From the NCBI GenBank assembly GCA_029880855.1, contig JAOUNS010000013.1, positions 62,001 through 126,000 of the forward strand: a DNA stretch of 64,000 nucleotides, written 5' to 3'. The stretch comes from Gammaproteobacteria bacterium (lineage in GTDB: Bacteria; Pseudomonadota; Gammaproteobacteria; UBA6429; Thiohalophilaceae). The position numbers and the translations under genes were made by a program. The notes under the pieces are model-generated. The model ran no database searches. It had not been told where the DNA came from and worked only from the letters and a program-made list of their open reading frames with translations. Below, piece after piece: positions 25,486 to 34,709 of this stretch. How positions within the stretch are numbered: position 1 is the first letter of the stretch; each line of letters starts with the position of its first letter.

Positions 25486-26261
25486 GGGAACGTTTTCCAT
25501 TCAACCGGAGCGGTTCCGGCTTGTTCCGTTTCAAGTCGCTCCAGAACATTCAGTCCGCGCTTGCCTTTGCCGATGACGCTAAAGGTGATTTTGTTGGTTG
25601 AGCCTTCTGTGGGGACTCCAAATACCTGATGCCATTTTTCTGCAAAGCTGCGAGTTTGACAGCCGTAAAACTTCGATGGTGTGGCGGACGCGGATTTAAA
25701 TTTTTTCGCAAGGTGGCTGTGAGCCGTGATATCTCCCTGTTCAATAAAATCTCCGCTATTGGCTATCGGGGTACATGAGTTGTCATGGGATAGACTCAGA
25801 AATAAATGTTTATCCGTTGCGTGACCGCTGTACCAGAACCTTGAGATAGAGCCATCCGGCAGTTTGGCAATTTCTGTCCAGATATCGCCTTTCTTTTTAA
25901 GTCCGTGATAGCGAATACCCTGGTTTGCCGCAAACTGCTGTATACGGTGCAGGTAGTTCAGCGCACCTTTTTTTGTTATGGCGTCAGCGGCAGCCTTGCG
26001 TGTGTTATGCAGTGGTGTATCGTAGAGTTTTGCGGCAGGCCATTCAGAAAGTGTGATCTCACTGTCATCATCCCAACGATTTTTATAGGGTGGTTCATAG
26101 ACAAACCAATGTATGATCTCGCCGGACTGTTTCTTCCACAGATTTTTCTGTGCAGCGATCTGCATGGGGACGACATAATTTTTCCAGCTTTTATCGTGGG
26201 CCGGGTCACAGGAAGCATATAAACCGGGTCCACCGATGAGAACAATAAAATGATCCGGCAT
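25482..26261 (-). CDS. possible clan-CD (caspase-like) cysteine peptidase
   Basis: 259 residues; AGGAG lies eight bases before the ATG. No signal peptide. Two segments resemble the His and Cys blocks of caspase-like enzymes: ISRFWYSGHATDKH (compare YSGHG of metacaspases) and, about 50 residues later, SKFYGCQTRSFAEKW. Each follows a short hydrophobic strand, and the His-then-Cys order is that of clan CD. The N-terminal half (IVLIGGPGLYASCDPAHDKSW) could be the first strand and loop of such a fold. The match rests on short motifs, so the assignment is tentative. The gene is coupled to a lipoprotein gene. Confidence 0.4.
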   Translation of the reverse strand: MPDHFIVLIGGPGLYASCDPAHDKSWKNYVVPMQIAAQKNLWKKQSGEIIHWFVYEPPYKNRWDDDSEITLSEWPAAKLYDTPLHNTRKAAADAITKKGALNYLHRIQQFAANQGIRYHGLKKKGDIWTEIAKLPDGSISRFWYSGHATDKHLFLSLSHDNSCTPIANSGDFIEQGDITAHSHLAKKFKSASATPSKFYGCQTRSFAEKWHQVFGVPTEGSTNKITFSVIGKGKRGLNVLERLETEQAGTAPVEWKTFP

Positions 26262-26499
26262 GTTATTACTCCTGGTGTGTGTTCAGTTAGTCCATTGTTA
26301 TCCGTAATCCTATGCCATTCTGAATTGAAATGGAATTCGTGATGTTACAGACAGGGGATAGCTAGCGTGTTGCGATGTGGCCGGTCGTATGTCAACGGTG
26401 AGGTGATGGAGAACCTGACTAAATTTTAACCACCACACCCCTCGCTGTTTATCGTAAGATACCCCATCGCATATTCCACATATAAATTAGAGGTGAGTC

Positions 26500-26883
26500 A
26501 TGGCAAGAGAAATCATCCATACCGACAAGGCGCCGCAGGCCATCGGGACCTATTCACAGGCGGTGAAGGTGGGGAAGACGGTGTATCTGTCCGGGCAGAT
26601 CCCGCTGGTGCCGGAGAGTATGGAGCTGGTGGCCGGGGATATGGAGGCGCAGATCCGGCGGGTGTTTGATAATTTGCAGGCGGTGGCTGTTGCGGCCGGT
26701 GGTGGTTTGCAGGATGTGGCCAAGTTGAATGTCTTTCTCACCGATCTGACGCATTTTCCGTTGGTGAATCAGATCATGGCAGAGTATTTTCAGCAGCCCT
26801 ATCCGGCCAGAGCGGCGATTGGGGTGGCGTCGTTGCCCAAGGGAGCGGCTGTGGAGATGGATGCCATTATGGAGTTGGCTTAA
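26500..26883 (+). CDS. ridA: RidA family reactive-intermediate deaminase
   Basis: 127 residues. Hydrolyses reactive enamines/imines such as 2-aminoacrylate made by PLP enzymes. Visible family features: the N-terminal [18 protein letters not shown], the GQIPLVPES loop, and the C-terminal block [20 protein letters not shown], which includes the conserved Arg and Glu of the active site. GAGGTGA lies six bases before the ATG. In many gammaproteobacteria ridA follows spoT directly; here 22 kb of other genes intervene. A 16-base direct repeat of its end (26869-26884 and 26897-26912) follows the stop. Confidence 0.95.
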   Translation: MAREIIHTDKAPQAIGTYSQAVKVGKTVYLSGQIPLVPESMELVAGDMEAQIRRVFDNLQAVAVAAGGGLQDVAKLNVFLTDLTHFPLVNQIMAEYFQQPYPARAAIGVASLPKGAAVEMDAIMELA

Positions 26884-26945
26884 GTTGTCAATGATGATGG
26901 AGTTGGCTTAAGCCGCTGAAGTGAAGTAGAGACGATATTAATTTG

Positions 26946-26983
26946 ATCCCCTCACCCCGGCCCTCCCCCTGAGGGGGAGGGGG
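26946..26983. repeat. GC-rich palindromic intergenic element
   Basis: CCCCTCACCCCGGCCCTCCCCCTGAGGGGGAGGGGG contains a dyad centred on CTGAG with CCTCCCCCT/AGGGGGAGG arms. Such CCCTCACCCC...GAGGG elements are recalled as common between genes in proteobacteria. Its right arm, ending ten bases before recG, also serves as a purine-rich ribosome site. Confidence 0.6.
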
Positions 26984-26991
26984 TAAGCGTA

Positions 26992-29094
26992 ATGAACCAG
27001 ACTGCACGACAATCTGATACTGCTGATCTGCCCCTGACGAAGTTGAAAGGCGTCGGTCCACGCGTGGCGGAGCGGTTATCTCATTTGGGTATCAACACGG
27101 TGCAGGATCTGTTGTTCCACTTGCCCTTGCGTTATGAGGATCGCACGCGGATTACGCCCATTGGTTCATTGCGCCCCGGTGATACGGCGGTGATTCAGGG
27201 CAAGGTACAGTTGACCGAGGTGAAGTTCGGCAAGCGGCGCATGTTGTTGTCGCGGATCGGTGACGGTACCGGCATGATCGGTTTGCGTTTTTTTCATTTC
27301 AATGCGCAACAGCAACAGAATCTTGCCCGCGGTGTGACGGTGCGTTGTTATGGCGAGGTGCGTGTCGGACAACAGATGCTGGAGATCGCCCATCCGGAAT
27401 ATCAGCGGGTTGATCCGGACAGTATTCCCGAGGTGCAACCGCATCTCACCGCGATCTATCCGGTAACAGAAGGCCTGCATCAATTGAGTTTGCGCAAGTT
27501 GACCGATCAGGTGCTGGATCTGCTGACGCAGGATCGGCTGGTCTTGCCGGATCTGTTGCCCGCTGATCTGATCCGGCAGGCCGATCAGCCCGAATTAAAA
27601 GCGGCCCTGCTCTATATACATCGTCCGCCGCCCGATGCACCGCTGGATGTGTTGTCGGAAGGCCGCCATGTGATGCAACAGCGACTGGCTTTGGAAGAGT
27701 TGCTGGCGCATACACTGAGTCTGCGCAAATTGCGGCATCGTTCCCAGCAACAACAGGCGCCGGTACTGAAAGGTGCCGGCGCACTGATCAATAATTTCAT
27801 TACCGCCTTGCCCTATACCCTGACCGGTGCGCAACAACGGGTGGTGAGTGAAATCGAACATGATATTCATCAACCTGTTCCCATGCAGCGCCTGGTACAG
27901 GGTGATGTGGGTTCAGGTAAAACAGTGGTGGCCGCCATGGCGGTACTGCATGCAGTGGAGGCAAAACTGCAGGCGGCGGTGATGGCCCCCACCGAGATTC
28001 TGGCGGAACAACACTTTCGCAATTTCAGTGACTGGTTAACCCCGTTGGGCATACACGTGGCATGGTTGTCGGGCAAGTTAAAGGCGGCGGCGCGAAGAAA
28101 GGCGCTGGCATCCATTGCCGCCGGTGAGGCGCAGGTGATTGTCGGTACCCATGCCCTGTTTCAGGAGCAGGTGGAGTTTGATCGGCTGGGCCTGATTGTG
28201 GTGGATGAACAACATCGCTTTGGTGTGCATCAACGTTTATCGCTGCGCGAGAAGGGGGCGCAGAACGGTCAACATCCCCATCAGTTGATCATGACCGCCA
28301 CGCCGATTCCGCGTACGCTGGCCATGACGGTGTATGCGGATCTGGATTGTTCGGTCATTGATGAACTGCCGCCGGGGCGCAAGCCGGTGGAGACCGTGGT
28401 GTTGCCCGATCAGCGACGCGATGATGTGGTGCAACGGGTGGAACACGCCTGTCGTGAAGGTCGTCAGGTCTATTGGGTGTGTACCCTGATTGAAGAGTCC
28501 GAGGCCTTGCAGTGTCAGGCGGCGGAAGACGCGGCGCGTGAGCTGGCCGAGGTGCTGAGTGAGTTTCGGGTTGGTCTGGTGCACGGCCGCATGAAGGCGG
28601 ATCAAAAAGAACAAACCATGGCGGCCTTTAAAAACGGAGAACTGGATTTATTGGTGGCGACCACCGTGATCGAGGTGGGGGTGGATGTCCCCAACGCAGG
28701 CTTGATGATCATCGAAAACAGTGAACGGCTCGGCCTGTCGCAGTTGCACCAGTTACGCGGTCGGGTGGGGCGCGGCAGTCAGGCCTCGGCCTGTGTGCTG
28801 ATGTATCACGGCCCGTTATCAGAAAATGCCCATGCCCGACTCGGCATCATGCGTGAGACCAATGACGGCTTTGAGATTGCCCGCAAGGATCTCGAACTGC
28901 GTGGTCCGGGTGAGGTGCTGGGTACCCGCCAGACGGGCCTGATGCAATTGCGGATTGCCGACCTGCAACGTGATCAGGCACTGTTACCCAAGGTTATGCA
29001 GAGTGCCGATATCCTGCTAAAGTCTTACCCTGATAATGTTGAACTTCTCATCAATCGCTGGATAGGTAACGCTACACAATATGCCGAGGTCTAG
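26992..29094 (+). CDS. recG: ATP-dependent DNA helicase RecG
   Basis: Reverses stalled replication forks and migrates branched DNA. 700 residues, close to the usual 690. An N-terminal wedge/OB region (LPLRYEDRTRITPIGSLRPG) precedes helicase motifs: GDVGSGKTVVAAMA (motif I), APTEILAEQH (Ia), VDEQHRFG (II, DEQH as in RecG), TATPIPRTLAMT (III), and QLRGRVGRG (VI). The gene follows ridA as in many relatives and overlaps ubiC by 14 bases. The ribosome site lies in a GC-rich palindrome. Confidence 0.97.
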   Translation: MNQTARQSDTADLPLTKLKGVGPRVAERLSHLGINTVQDLLFHLPLRYEDRTRITPIGSLRPGDTAVIQGKVQLTEVKFGKRRMLLSRIGDGTGMIGLRFFHFNAQQQQNLARGVTVRCYGEVRVGQQMLEIAHPEYQRVDPDSIPEVQPHLTAIYPVTEGLHQLSLRKLTDQVLDLLTQDRLVLPDLLPADLIRQADQPELKAALLYIHRPPPDAPLDVLSEGRHVMQQRLALEELLAHTLSLRKLRHRSQQQQAPVLKGAGALINNFITALPYTLTGAQQRVVSEIEHDIHQPVPMQRLVQGDVGSGKTVVAAMAVLHAVEAKLQAAVMAPTEILAEQHFRNFSDWLTPLGIHVAWLSGKLKAAARRKALASIAAGEAQVIVGTHALFQEQVEFDRLGLIVVDEQHRFGVHQRLSLREKGAQNGQHPHQLIMTATPIPRTLAMTVYADLDCSVIDELPPGRKPVETVVLPDQRRDDVVQRVEHACREGRQVYWVCTLIEESEALQCQAAEDAARELAEVLSEFRVGLVHGRMKADQKEQTMAAFKNGELDLLVATTVIEVGVDVPNAGLMIIENSERLGLSQLHQLRGRVGRGSQASACVLMYHGPLSENAHARLGIMRETNDGFEIARKDLELRGPGEVLGTRQTGLMQLRIADLQRDQALLPKVMQSADILLKSYPDNVELLINRWIGNATQYAEV

Positions 29095-29692
29095 ACGTCA
29101 TCGCCGCACATTGCAGCATCCCCATCAAAACCGTTTTGGCCAGCATGCCTTTGAACCGGTTTGGCGTCCGCGCCGTCATTTATTCAGCGAAGATATCCCC
29201 GCGGCGGAAAACTTTTGGTTGTTTGATGCCTCATCACTGACGGCCCGCATCCTGCAAGCCTGTCATGACACCTTTCGGGTGGAAGTGATCTCGCAAGGTT
29301 GGCAACGGCCCATGTTGAACGAGGAACAGTGCTTGCGGATCAATTACCGCTGCAATGCACTGGTGCGACAGGTGCGACTCTATTGCGGTGACAAGCCCTG
29401 GGTGTTTGCCCGCACGGTGATTCCCCGCGAGACCCTGACCGGGGCGGAAAAACATCTGGCCCATTTGCAAAACAAACCACTGGGCGCCGTGTTGTTCGCC
29501 AACCCGACCATGCGCCGTGGTGAGGTGGAAGTGGCGCAGATCAAACCGGGGCAGCGTCTGTTTCAAACTGCCACCGCCGATATGGCCTGCAAACCGGCGA
29601 GTATCTGGGGGCGACGTTCGGTGTTTTATCTGCACAGCAAGCCGTTGTTGGTGAGTGAGATTTTTTTGCCGGATATTTTGCAGGTGAAATAG
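29081..29692 (+). CDS. ubiC: chorismate pyruvate-lyase
   Basis: Converts chorismate to 4-hydroxybenzoate and pyruvate, the first step of ubiquinone synthesis. 203 residues; E. coli UbiC is shorter, so the Arg-rich first 20 residues may be dispensable and a later start is possible. Conserved features: WLFDASSLTARI-like N-terminal helix region, LRINYRCNALVRQV, VFARTVIPRETL, and a late Arg/Glu block (MRRGEVEVAQI). Overlaps recG and is followed after 249 bases by ubiA, its pathway partner. Confidence 0.88.
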   Translation: MPRSRRHRRTLQHPHQNRFGQHAFEPVWRPRRHLFSEDIPAAENFWLFDASSLTARILQACHDTFRVEVISQGWQRPMLNEEQCLRINYRCNALVRQVRLYCGDKPWVFARTVIPRETLTGAEKHLAHLQNKPLGAVLFANPTMRRGEVEVAQIKPGQRLFQTATADMACKPASIWGRRSVFYLHSKPLLVSEIFLPDILQVK

Positions 29693-29737
29693 TCTTCCTG
29701 CAGGCCGGGCGACGCCGGTCTTTCGTTGTTTACAGGA

Positions 29738-29824
29738 TAACGCAGAGCCCGCAGAGGCTGCTCCTGGTCATCCCTGACCCCGCAGCATAAGTATATCCAT
29801 ATACAAACCGCAGAGAACGCGGAG
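29738..29824. repeat. CGCAGAG-type repeat cluster between ubiC and ubiA
   Basis: TAACGCAGAGCCCGCAGAGG (29738-29757) recurs as ACCGCAGAGAACGCGGAG (29807-29824), with a TATATCCATATA dyad between. These CGCAGAG units resemble dispersed intergenic repeats recalled from other genomes. No gene is present in the 249 bases between ubiC and ubiA. Confidence 0.45.
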
Positions 29825-29941
29825 TTGTATTTCTTGTGTCGTCGATGGGTTTCAGGCCTGTGCTCCTGCGGACAACCCGGCAAGTAACAACAGCTGTCAC
29901 TGCGTGGTACGTTGCGTCTTTTCCGGGTTACAATGCCCGCC

Positions 29942-30811
29942 ATGAAGACCAGCCAAATCATTAAAGATCGTCTTTACCAGTACTGGTTGCTGATGCGTTT
30001 TCACAAACCCATCGGTATTTTTCTGTTGTTGTGGCCGACGTTGTGGGCTTTGTGGATTGCTTCAGCCGGCAAGCCTGACTGGCATGTGATGTTTGTGTTT
30101 GTCACCGGTGTGGTGTTGATGCGGGCGGCCGGTTGTGTGATCAATGACTATGCGGATCGCAATATCGATCTGCATGTGGCGCGGACCAATACGCGGCCGT
30201 TGACGGCCGGGCAGGTTTCCGCCAAAGAGGCATTGATCTTGTTTGTTGTGCTGTGCCTGACCGCTTTCGGTTTGGTACTGACATTGAATACCTTCACCAT
30301 CCTCTTGTCTTTCGGTGGTGCGGCCCTGGCCATTATCTATCCCTTTATGAAGCGTTATACCCATTTGCCCCAGGTGGTGTTGGGCATGGCCTTTGGCTGG
30401 GCGGTGCCCATGGCCTTTGCGGCGCAGACCAATGAGGTGCCGCGGGTGGCCTGGATGCTGTATGTGTTGGCGATAATCTGGCCGGTGATCTATGACACCA
30501 TGTATGCCATGGTGGATCGAGAAGATGATCTGAAGATCGGAGTGAAATCCACCGCCATTTTATTTGGTGATGCGGATCGGATCATTATCGCCGGGTTGCA
30601 GCTGATCCTGTTTGCGGGTTTCTGGTTGTTGGGCAAGCAACTCGAACTGGGTTTTTCCTATTATTTCGGCCTGTTTCTGGCGGCGATCCTGGCGGCCTAT
30701 CATCAATACCTGATCCGTGATCGGCATCCTGCCGCTTGCTTCAAGGCCTTTTTGCATAATAACTGGCTGGGGGCGGCGATCTTCCTTGGTCTTGTCTTTG
30801 AATACCTGTAA
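29942..30811 (+). CDS. ubiA: 4-hydroxybenzoate polyprenyltransferase
   Basis: Inner-membrane enzyme attaching the polyprenyl chain to 4-hydroxybenzoate in ubiquinone synthesis. About 289 residues from the ATG at 29942 (an ATG at 29933 is also possible), with eight or nine membrane segments. Both Asp-rich motifs are present: [19 protein letters not shown] and [13 protein letters not shown]. Second gene of the ubiC-ubiA pair. The ribosome site is not strong. Confidence 0.95.
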   Translation: MKTSQIIKDRLYQYWLLMRFHKPIGIFLLLWPTLWALWIASAGKPDWHVMFVFVTGVVLMRAAGCVINDYADRNIDLHVARTNTRPLTAGQVSAKEALILFVVLCLTAFGLVLTLNTFTILLSFGGAALAIIYPFMKRYTHLPQVVLGMAFGWAVPMAFAAQTNEVPRVAWMLYVLAIIWPVIYDTMYAMVDREDDLKIGVKSTAILFGDADRIIIAGLQLILFAGFWLLGKQLELGFSYYFGLFLAAILAAYHQYLIRDRHPAACFKAFLHNNWLGAAIFLGLVFEYL

Positions 30812-30964
30812 AAACCGGTAACATGAGTAAGGGGTAGATTGTAAAATAATCTTAATCCGGACTTGTGAAGGAATTATTTACGGTATACTTCAAAGTGCTG
30901 TGCCTGTCACAGAAAATGTATTCCCCTGATGATATTCATTGAATTGCGTAACACGGTTCCGATG

Positions 30965-31576
30965 ATGAAAAGAGTCCTGACAATAACAACCGGTCTGCTC
31001 CTCTGCGGTGTGACAACACAGGCCGTTGCGCAGGATCATGAACGGGAACTTCTCGCCCCCTCGCTGCAGGTTCAGTTTGAGAAAAACCCCCTGTATGTAC
31101 CACTCAACAGCACCAACCCGGCGCTGGGTGACAGTACGCCAACCGCTCGCAACAACAGCTTCCTGAAACAATATGGTGCAACCCTCTCCTTTCCGGTGAA
31201 ACATGACAAGGTCAGTTTTGATCTGGGGCTGGATTTTCGTTTCTATGAAAAGAGCGGTGTGCAGGATATGTCACGTTTCGGTGTGGACAGCTTCGGCCTG
31301 AACCTGAAAGGCCTGCCGGTCCCCATGGTCTATGGTCAGGCCCTGTTTGAACTGCCGTTTGAAGGACTGACCGCCAGTCTCAGCGGCCGCCATCGCAGCA
31401 ACGGCGATCAGCGCGATGCCGATTTTGATTACCGCGCCAAGATCTCCTACGAATGGAAAAACGGTATCGGGCTGGAAGGCGGCTGGCAGCATCAGCAGAT
31501 GAACCTGGATCAGCACAATGATAACGAAGTGTTCCGGGTGGAAAGCCTGTTCGTGGATATGAAATACAAATTCTAG
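30965..31576 (+). CDS. small outer-membrane beta-barrel protein
   Basis: About 203 residues from the ATG at 30965 (30962 is adjacent). A signal peptide (residues 1-20, ending AVAQ) is followed by alternating strands (YGATLSFPVKHDKVSFDLGL, LTASLSGRHRSNGD, LEGGWQHQQMNL) and the C-terminal VDMKYKF with terminal Phe, as in outer-membrane barrels. It resembles the TIGR04219-type outer membrane protein class, though this was not checked. Ligand unknown. A weak promoter-like pair TTGTGA/TATACT lies at 30863-30889. Confidence 0.65.
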   Translation: MKRVLTITTGLLLCGVTTQAVAQDHERELLAPSLQVQFEKNPLYVPLNSTNPALGDSTPTARNNSFLKQYGATLSFPVKHDKVSFDLGLDFRFYEKSGVQDMSRFGVDSFGLNLKGLPVPMVYGQALFELPFEGLTASLSGRHRSNGDQRDADFDYRAKISYEWKNGIGLEGGWQHQQMNLDQHNDNEVFRVESLFVDMKYKF

Positions 31577-31619
31577 CCGGCTTGCCTGATGCACCACCCT
31601 CCCTGGCGGTGCAAACGCG

Positions 31620-32153
31620 TTATTTTGCTTCTTCCAGCGCCTGCTTAATGGTCATCTTCACATCTTCCGCCCTGGTGGTTTGTAATGCCTCTTGCAGGGC
31701 GCGTTTGGACTCTTCACCACCGATGGCAGCCAGCGCCTTGGCCGCACGGCTCTGATATTGCGCGGTGAGTTTATCGAGGTAGAGTTGGACAAACTTTTCC
31801 TTTGGCAAGGTTGGTTTGGAACGCGGATGTTTTTCGCTGTAGGCGACCAGTTCGTCATAGCGTTTTTCCAGTTCCAGCCTGTAGAGCTCCGTGCTCGCCG
31901 GCGCCACCCCTTTTTTCAGGGTACTCATAAACATGGGCTGTAACCGTTTGCTGTGGACCAGGACCGCCTTCAGCTCACCTTCCGTACACTCTTCACATTC
32001 CAGCCAGTTGACCATGGCCGTTCTGGCGGCTTCGATCTCCTGGTAATTTACTGTGGGGGTCTTTTTATTGTCACAGGCGGTGAATAACAAACCGGCAAAG
32101 ACCAGCAGACACAAGCGGAGAACCGCTCCTGATGATTTCATTGAATGTTTCAT
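31620..32153 (-). CDS. lipoprotein of unknown function
   Basis: 177 residues from the ATG at 32153 with an AGGAG-type site. A lipoprotein signal (LRLCLLVFAGLLFTAC, Cys at about residue 22) precedes a helical domain containing CEECTEGELK and a C-terminal series of amphipathic helices (SRAAKALAAIGGEESKRALQEAL) reminiscent of HEAT-like repeats. Not otherwise recognised. It follows the metalloprotease-like gene by 19 bases on the same strand, so the two are likely expressed and function together in the envelope. Confidence 0.6.
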   Translation of the reverse strand: MKHSMKSSGAVLRLCLLVFAGLLFTACDNKKTPTVNYQEIEAARTAMVNWLECEECTEGELKAVLVHSKRLQPMFMSTLKKGVAPASTELYRLELEKRYDELVAYSEKHPRSKPTLPKEKFVQLYLDKLTAQYQSRAAKALAAIGGEESKRALQEALQTTRAEDVKMTIKQALEEAK

Positions 32154-32172
32154 GACTGATCTCCTGTAACAA

Positions 32173-33579
32173 TTAGTGCGGCGTTGCATCCAGGGTGAGC
32201 ACCGGGCAGGCCGCACTACTGACATCGGGCAGACAGGTTTCGGTCGGGCCGGTCCGGTCACCGTTCACGTTGAGCATGGATGTGGTGTCGGTGTTCAGCC
32301 GGAAGGTCTGGGCGACGGTAAACCAGTTGCGGGTACCGGGACCGCCGCCCCACATGATGTTGTTATTGCCGAAGCCGGCTACACCGTTGACATGCCCCCA
32401 ATTACCGGAGGGACGCAGGCCGTAGGCATGACCGATTTCATGGGGCAGTGAGCCAAGATTGGCGATGGTGCCGATAAAATTCATATTGCGATCGGCACCG
32501 CAATTCACCCCGGTAAAGGCACTGTTGACATAGTAGATGTTCAGCCGATTGCCGGTATACCAGGCGCTGCCCTGCAGGTTACCGACAGTGGCTGCAGTGG
32601 GGCACCCGGTGCCAATAGTGTTGATGGCGGTGTTGTTGCCGGTGACATTGGTATAGGTCGGGTTAAACTGGATACCGGTATTGTTCTGGTTATACAACAG
32701 ATTGGCATTCGCAAAATCATTTTGGGCCGCTGTTAAAAGCGCATTGGTGGTGGCCCAGACACTGACCGGCACCGTAATCACCGGTTGCAGGTTCACGGTA
32801 TGGGTATCACCGGCATTGTCTGTCCAGGTATTGACGTTGTTCTGATAGGACATGGCATTGTCATCGGAAAAGACCGCGACCGTGGATCGACAGGCACCTT
32901 TGGATTTAATGTTGCCCAGAAACGCCGTGCCGGTGGTACGGACGATCTGATCGTTATTGCAGGCAGTGGTACGATTATCCATGAGTACAATGGCGCTGTC
33001 GGTACTGGTGTTGTTGTTCAGCACAATCCGATCCAGTTTCAGGACTGGTGGGCACGGGAACTTGATATACCGATACCGGAATGAGTTAACCTGGAATCTA
33101 CCGCGAAATTGTCGTACTTCAAGACCGCTGCCGGTATCCGTTTCCTCTGCTGCGGTTGCCTGTATATCCTTGATCATTTGTGTCTTGAAATACGCAACGG
33201 GAACGGCACCATTAAACATTTCCGGCAGGCCGGAAACGACCGTTTCACCGGCACCCATAATGATCTCACCTTTTTCATTCAGTTTACCGGCGCCGCTGAT
33301 TTTCAATTGGCCAAGACTTTTCTGATCCAGCCCTTGCAGGCGCATGGTGGCACTTTGCAGAATGGTTTTGTCGACGAAAATGCGCCAGTCAATGTAACCG
33401 GGACCGGGGCAACCGGGACAGCAGTCAACTACCTCGCAACCAACCGGTATGGGGATTTCCGGGATTTCGATGATATCCCTGGGACAAAACCGGTAGACGA
33501 TATCCCAGTGCAGCGCATGTGCCGTCGGCAGTCCGCAAGCGAGGAGTGTGATAACAGACAAAAATCTGAGAAATCGCAT
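32173..33579 (-). CDS. secreted protein with zincin-like HEIGH motif
   Basis: 468 residues from the ATG at 33579 (CAGGAGG upstream). The signal peptide ends about TAHA. A Cys-rich N-terminus (FCPRDIIEIPEIPIPVGC, CCPGCPGPG) is followed by a beta-rich region and then the zinc-protease motif HEIGHAYGL near residue 390. A downstream NNIMWGGG could be the Met-turn of metzincins. The third ligand expected six residues after the second His is Pro here; His in GNWGH is an alternative. It is likely a secreted metalloprotease, perhaps cell-surface associated, with unknown substrate. Operon with the lipoprotein gene. Confidence 0.6.
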   Translation of the reverse strand: MRFLRFLSVITLLACGLPTAHALHWDIVYRFCPRDIIEIPEIPIPVGCEVVDCCPGCPGPGYIDWRIFVDKTILQSATMRLQGLDQKSLGQLKISGAGKLNEKGEIIMGAGETVVSGLPEMFNGAVPVAYFKTQMIKDIQATAAEETDTGSGLEVRQFRGRFQVNSFRYRYIKFPCPPVLKLDRIVLNNNTSTDSAIVLMDNRTTACNNDQIVRTTGTAFLGNIKSKGACRSTVAVFSDDNAMSYQNNVNTWTDNAGDTHTVNLQPVITVPVSVWATTNALLTAAQNDFANANLLYNQNNTGIQFNPTYTNVTGNNTAINTIGTGCPTAATVGNLQGSAWYTGNRLNIYYVNSAFTGVNCGADRNMNFIGTIANLGSLPHEIGHAYGLRPSGNWGHVNGVAGFGNNNIMWGGGPGTRNWFTVAQTFRLNTDTTSMLNVNGDRTGPTETCLPDVSSAACPVLTLDATPH

Positions 33580-34001
33580 GACAGACCTCCTGTATGACAT
33601 GAATATATAACTATTGGTGTAACGCGTTACCGCTGCGGAACAACAATGCGGAGTCCGGCGGACTTCCTTGTCAGGAAAATCGATGCAGAAGCGACGTACT
33701 GCAAGCTATACGAACGTAACAGTTTTTGTGGAAGATTAATGGCAGGAAAGTCAGATGCAATGCGTTGAAATGATCAGCTCCGTTTCCTCTCCCTTATAAA
33801 AGAAAGCATAGACCATCTGCACACCATGAACAATGTTGAATACTTTTATAGAGAGATAATGAAAATTTAATTTACGTTTAAGCATGCACGAAAGTTGTTG
33901 TTATGCAGAACAGTCATGTTATACAGAGGATACTGTTGTTTGTGTCCGTGTATTGCATGACACAAAGCAGTTACTGCAATTGTTGTGTATGTACCAATTG
34001 T
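33580..34001. other. intergenic region, nothing identified
   Basis: 422 bases between the metalloprotease-like gene (start) and the end of comF, both on the minus strand. Moderately AT-rich in its second half. A 72-codon plus-strand ORF from 33884 runs into comF and has no supporting features. No terminator or operator is clear. Confidence 0.4.
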
Positions 34002-34709
34002 TCAGTCGATCACGGCGCGCGCCACACTCCAGATCCGGATCTGTTCCACTCCCTGTTTGCGGAATAAGGCGGCCGTTTCATTCACGGTATGACCGGTGGT
34101 GATAACATCATCAATGATGGCGATATGTTTGTATCGGCATGGTTGCCTGAGTGCAAAGGCATGGCGAATATTCTGGCGACGAGCTTTGGCGTCCAGACCG
34201 GTTTGGGGCGCGGTATGACGTGTGCGATGACAAAGATCCGCATCCACCGGTATGGCGAGTTGCTTGCCGACACGGCGGGCGATCTCCAGGGATTGATTAA
34301 AACCCCGCTCGCGTATGCGCTTGGGATGCAGCGGTACCGGTATCAGACATTCCGGCATGGGCGGGGCATTTGCCTGTAACTCATCGGCCAGCAGATCCCC
34401 CAGCAGACGGGCGGCCGCCAGGCGCTGATTGAATTTCAAATCGGTGATGAGTTTGGCCAGCGGTGACGTGTAGCGAAAAGCACTGATGGTCTGCTCGAAG
34501 GGCGGGGGATGTTTCAGACATTCACCACAAACCAGCTTCTCACTGCCGGCCAGGGGTTTGGCGCAGACCGGGCAGGGGCGTGTCAGTCGCGGCAGGGCGG
34601 CATGGCAGGCATTGCACAGGTCACGCCCGGCTTCTCCCGCCGCACCGCAGAGCATGCAGGTGGGGGGAAAGAGGAAAAAGTGGATATTATTTAGCCATTT
34701 GTAAACCAT
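34002..34709 (-). CDS. comF: ComF-family phosphoribosyltransferase-like protein
   Basis: 235 residues. An N-terminal four-cysteine zinc ribbon (CMLCG, CNAC) plus a second CPVC/CGEC pair precede a PRTase fold with the PRPP loop IAIIDDVITTGHTVNE. The block VPLHPKRIRERGFNQSLEIAR is diagnostic of ComF. In naturally transformable bacteria ComF assists DNA uptake; elsewhere (GntX-like) its role is unclear. Its start codon lies within the BirA operator of the divergent biotin operon, so biotin status may affect its expression. Confidence 0.9.
   Translation of the reverse strand: MVYKWLNNIHFFLFPPTCMLCGAAGEAGRDLCNACHAALPRLTRPCPVCAKPLAGSEKLVCGECLKHPPPFEQTISAFRYTSPLAKLITDLKFNQRLAAARLLGDLLADELQANAPPMPECLIPVPLHPKRIRERGFNQSLEIARRVGKQLAIPVDADLCHRTRHTAPQTGLDAKARRQNIRHAFALRQPCRYKHIAIIDDVITTGHTVNETAALFRKQGVEQIRIWSVARAVID

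Noticed and set aside
6071-26261. Prophage remnant
   Set aside because: Lysis-type enzymes are present, but no structural, replication or integrase genes were found.
33884-34102. 72-codon plus-strand ORF overlapping the end of comF
   Set aside because: It overlaps a well-supported gene on the other strand and has a poor start context.
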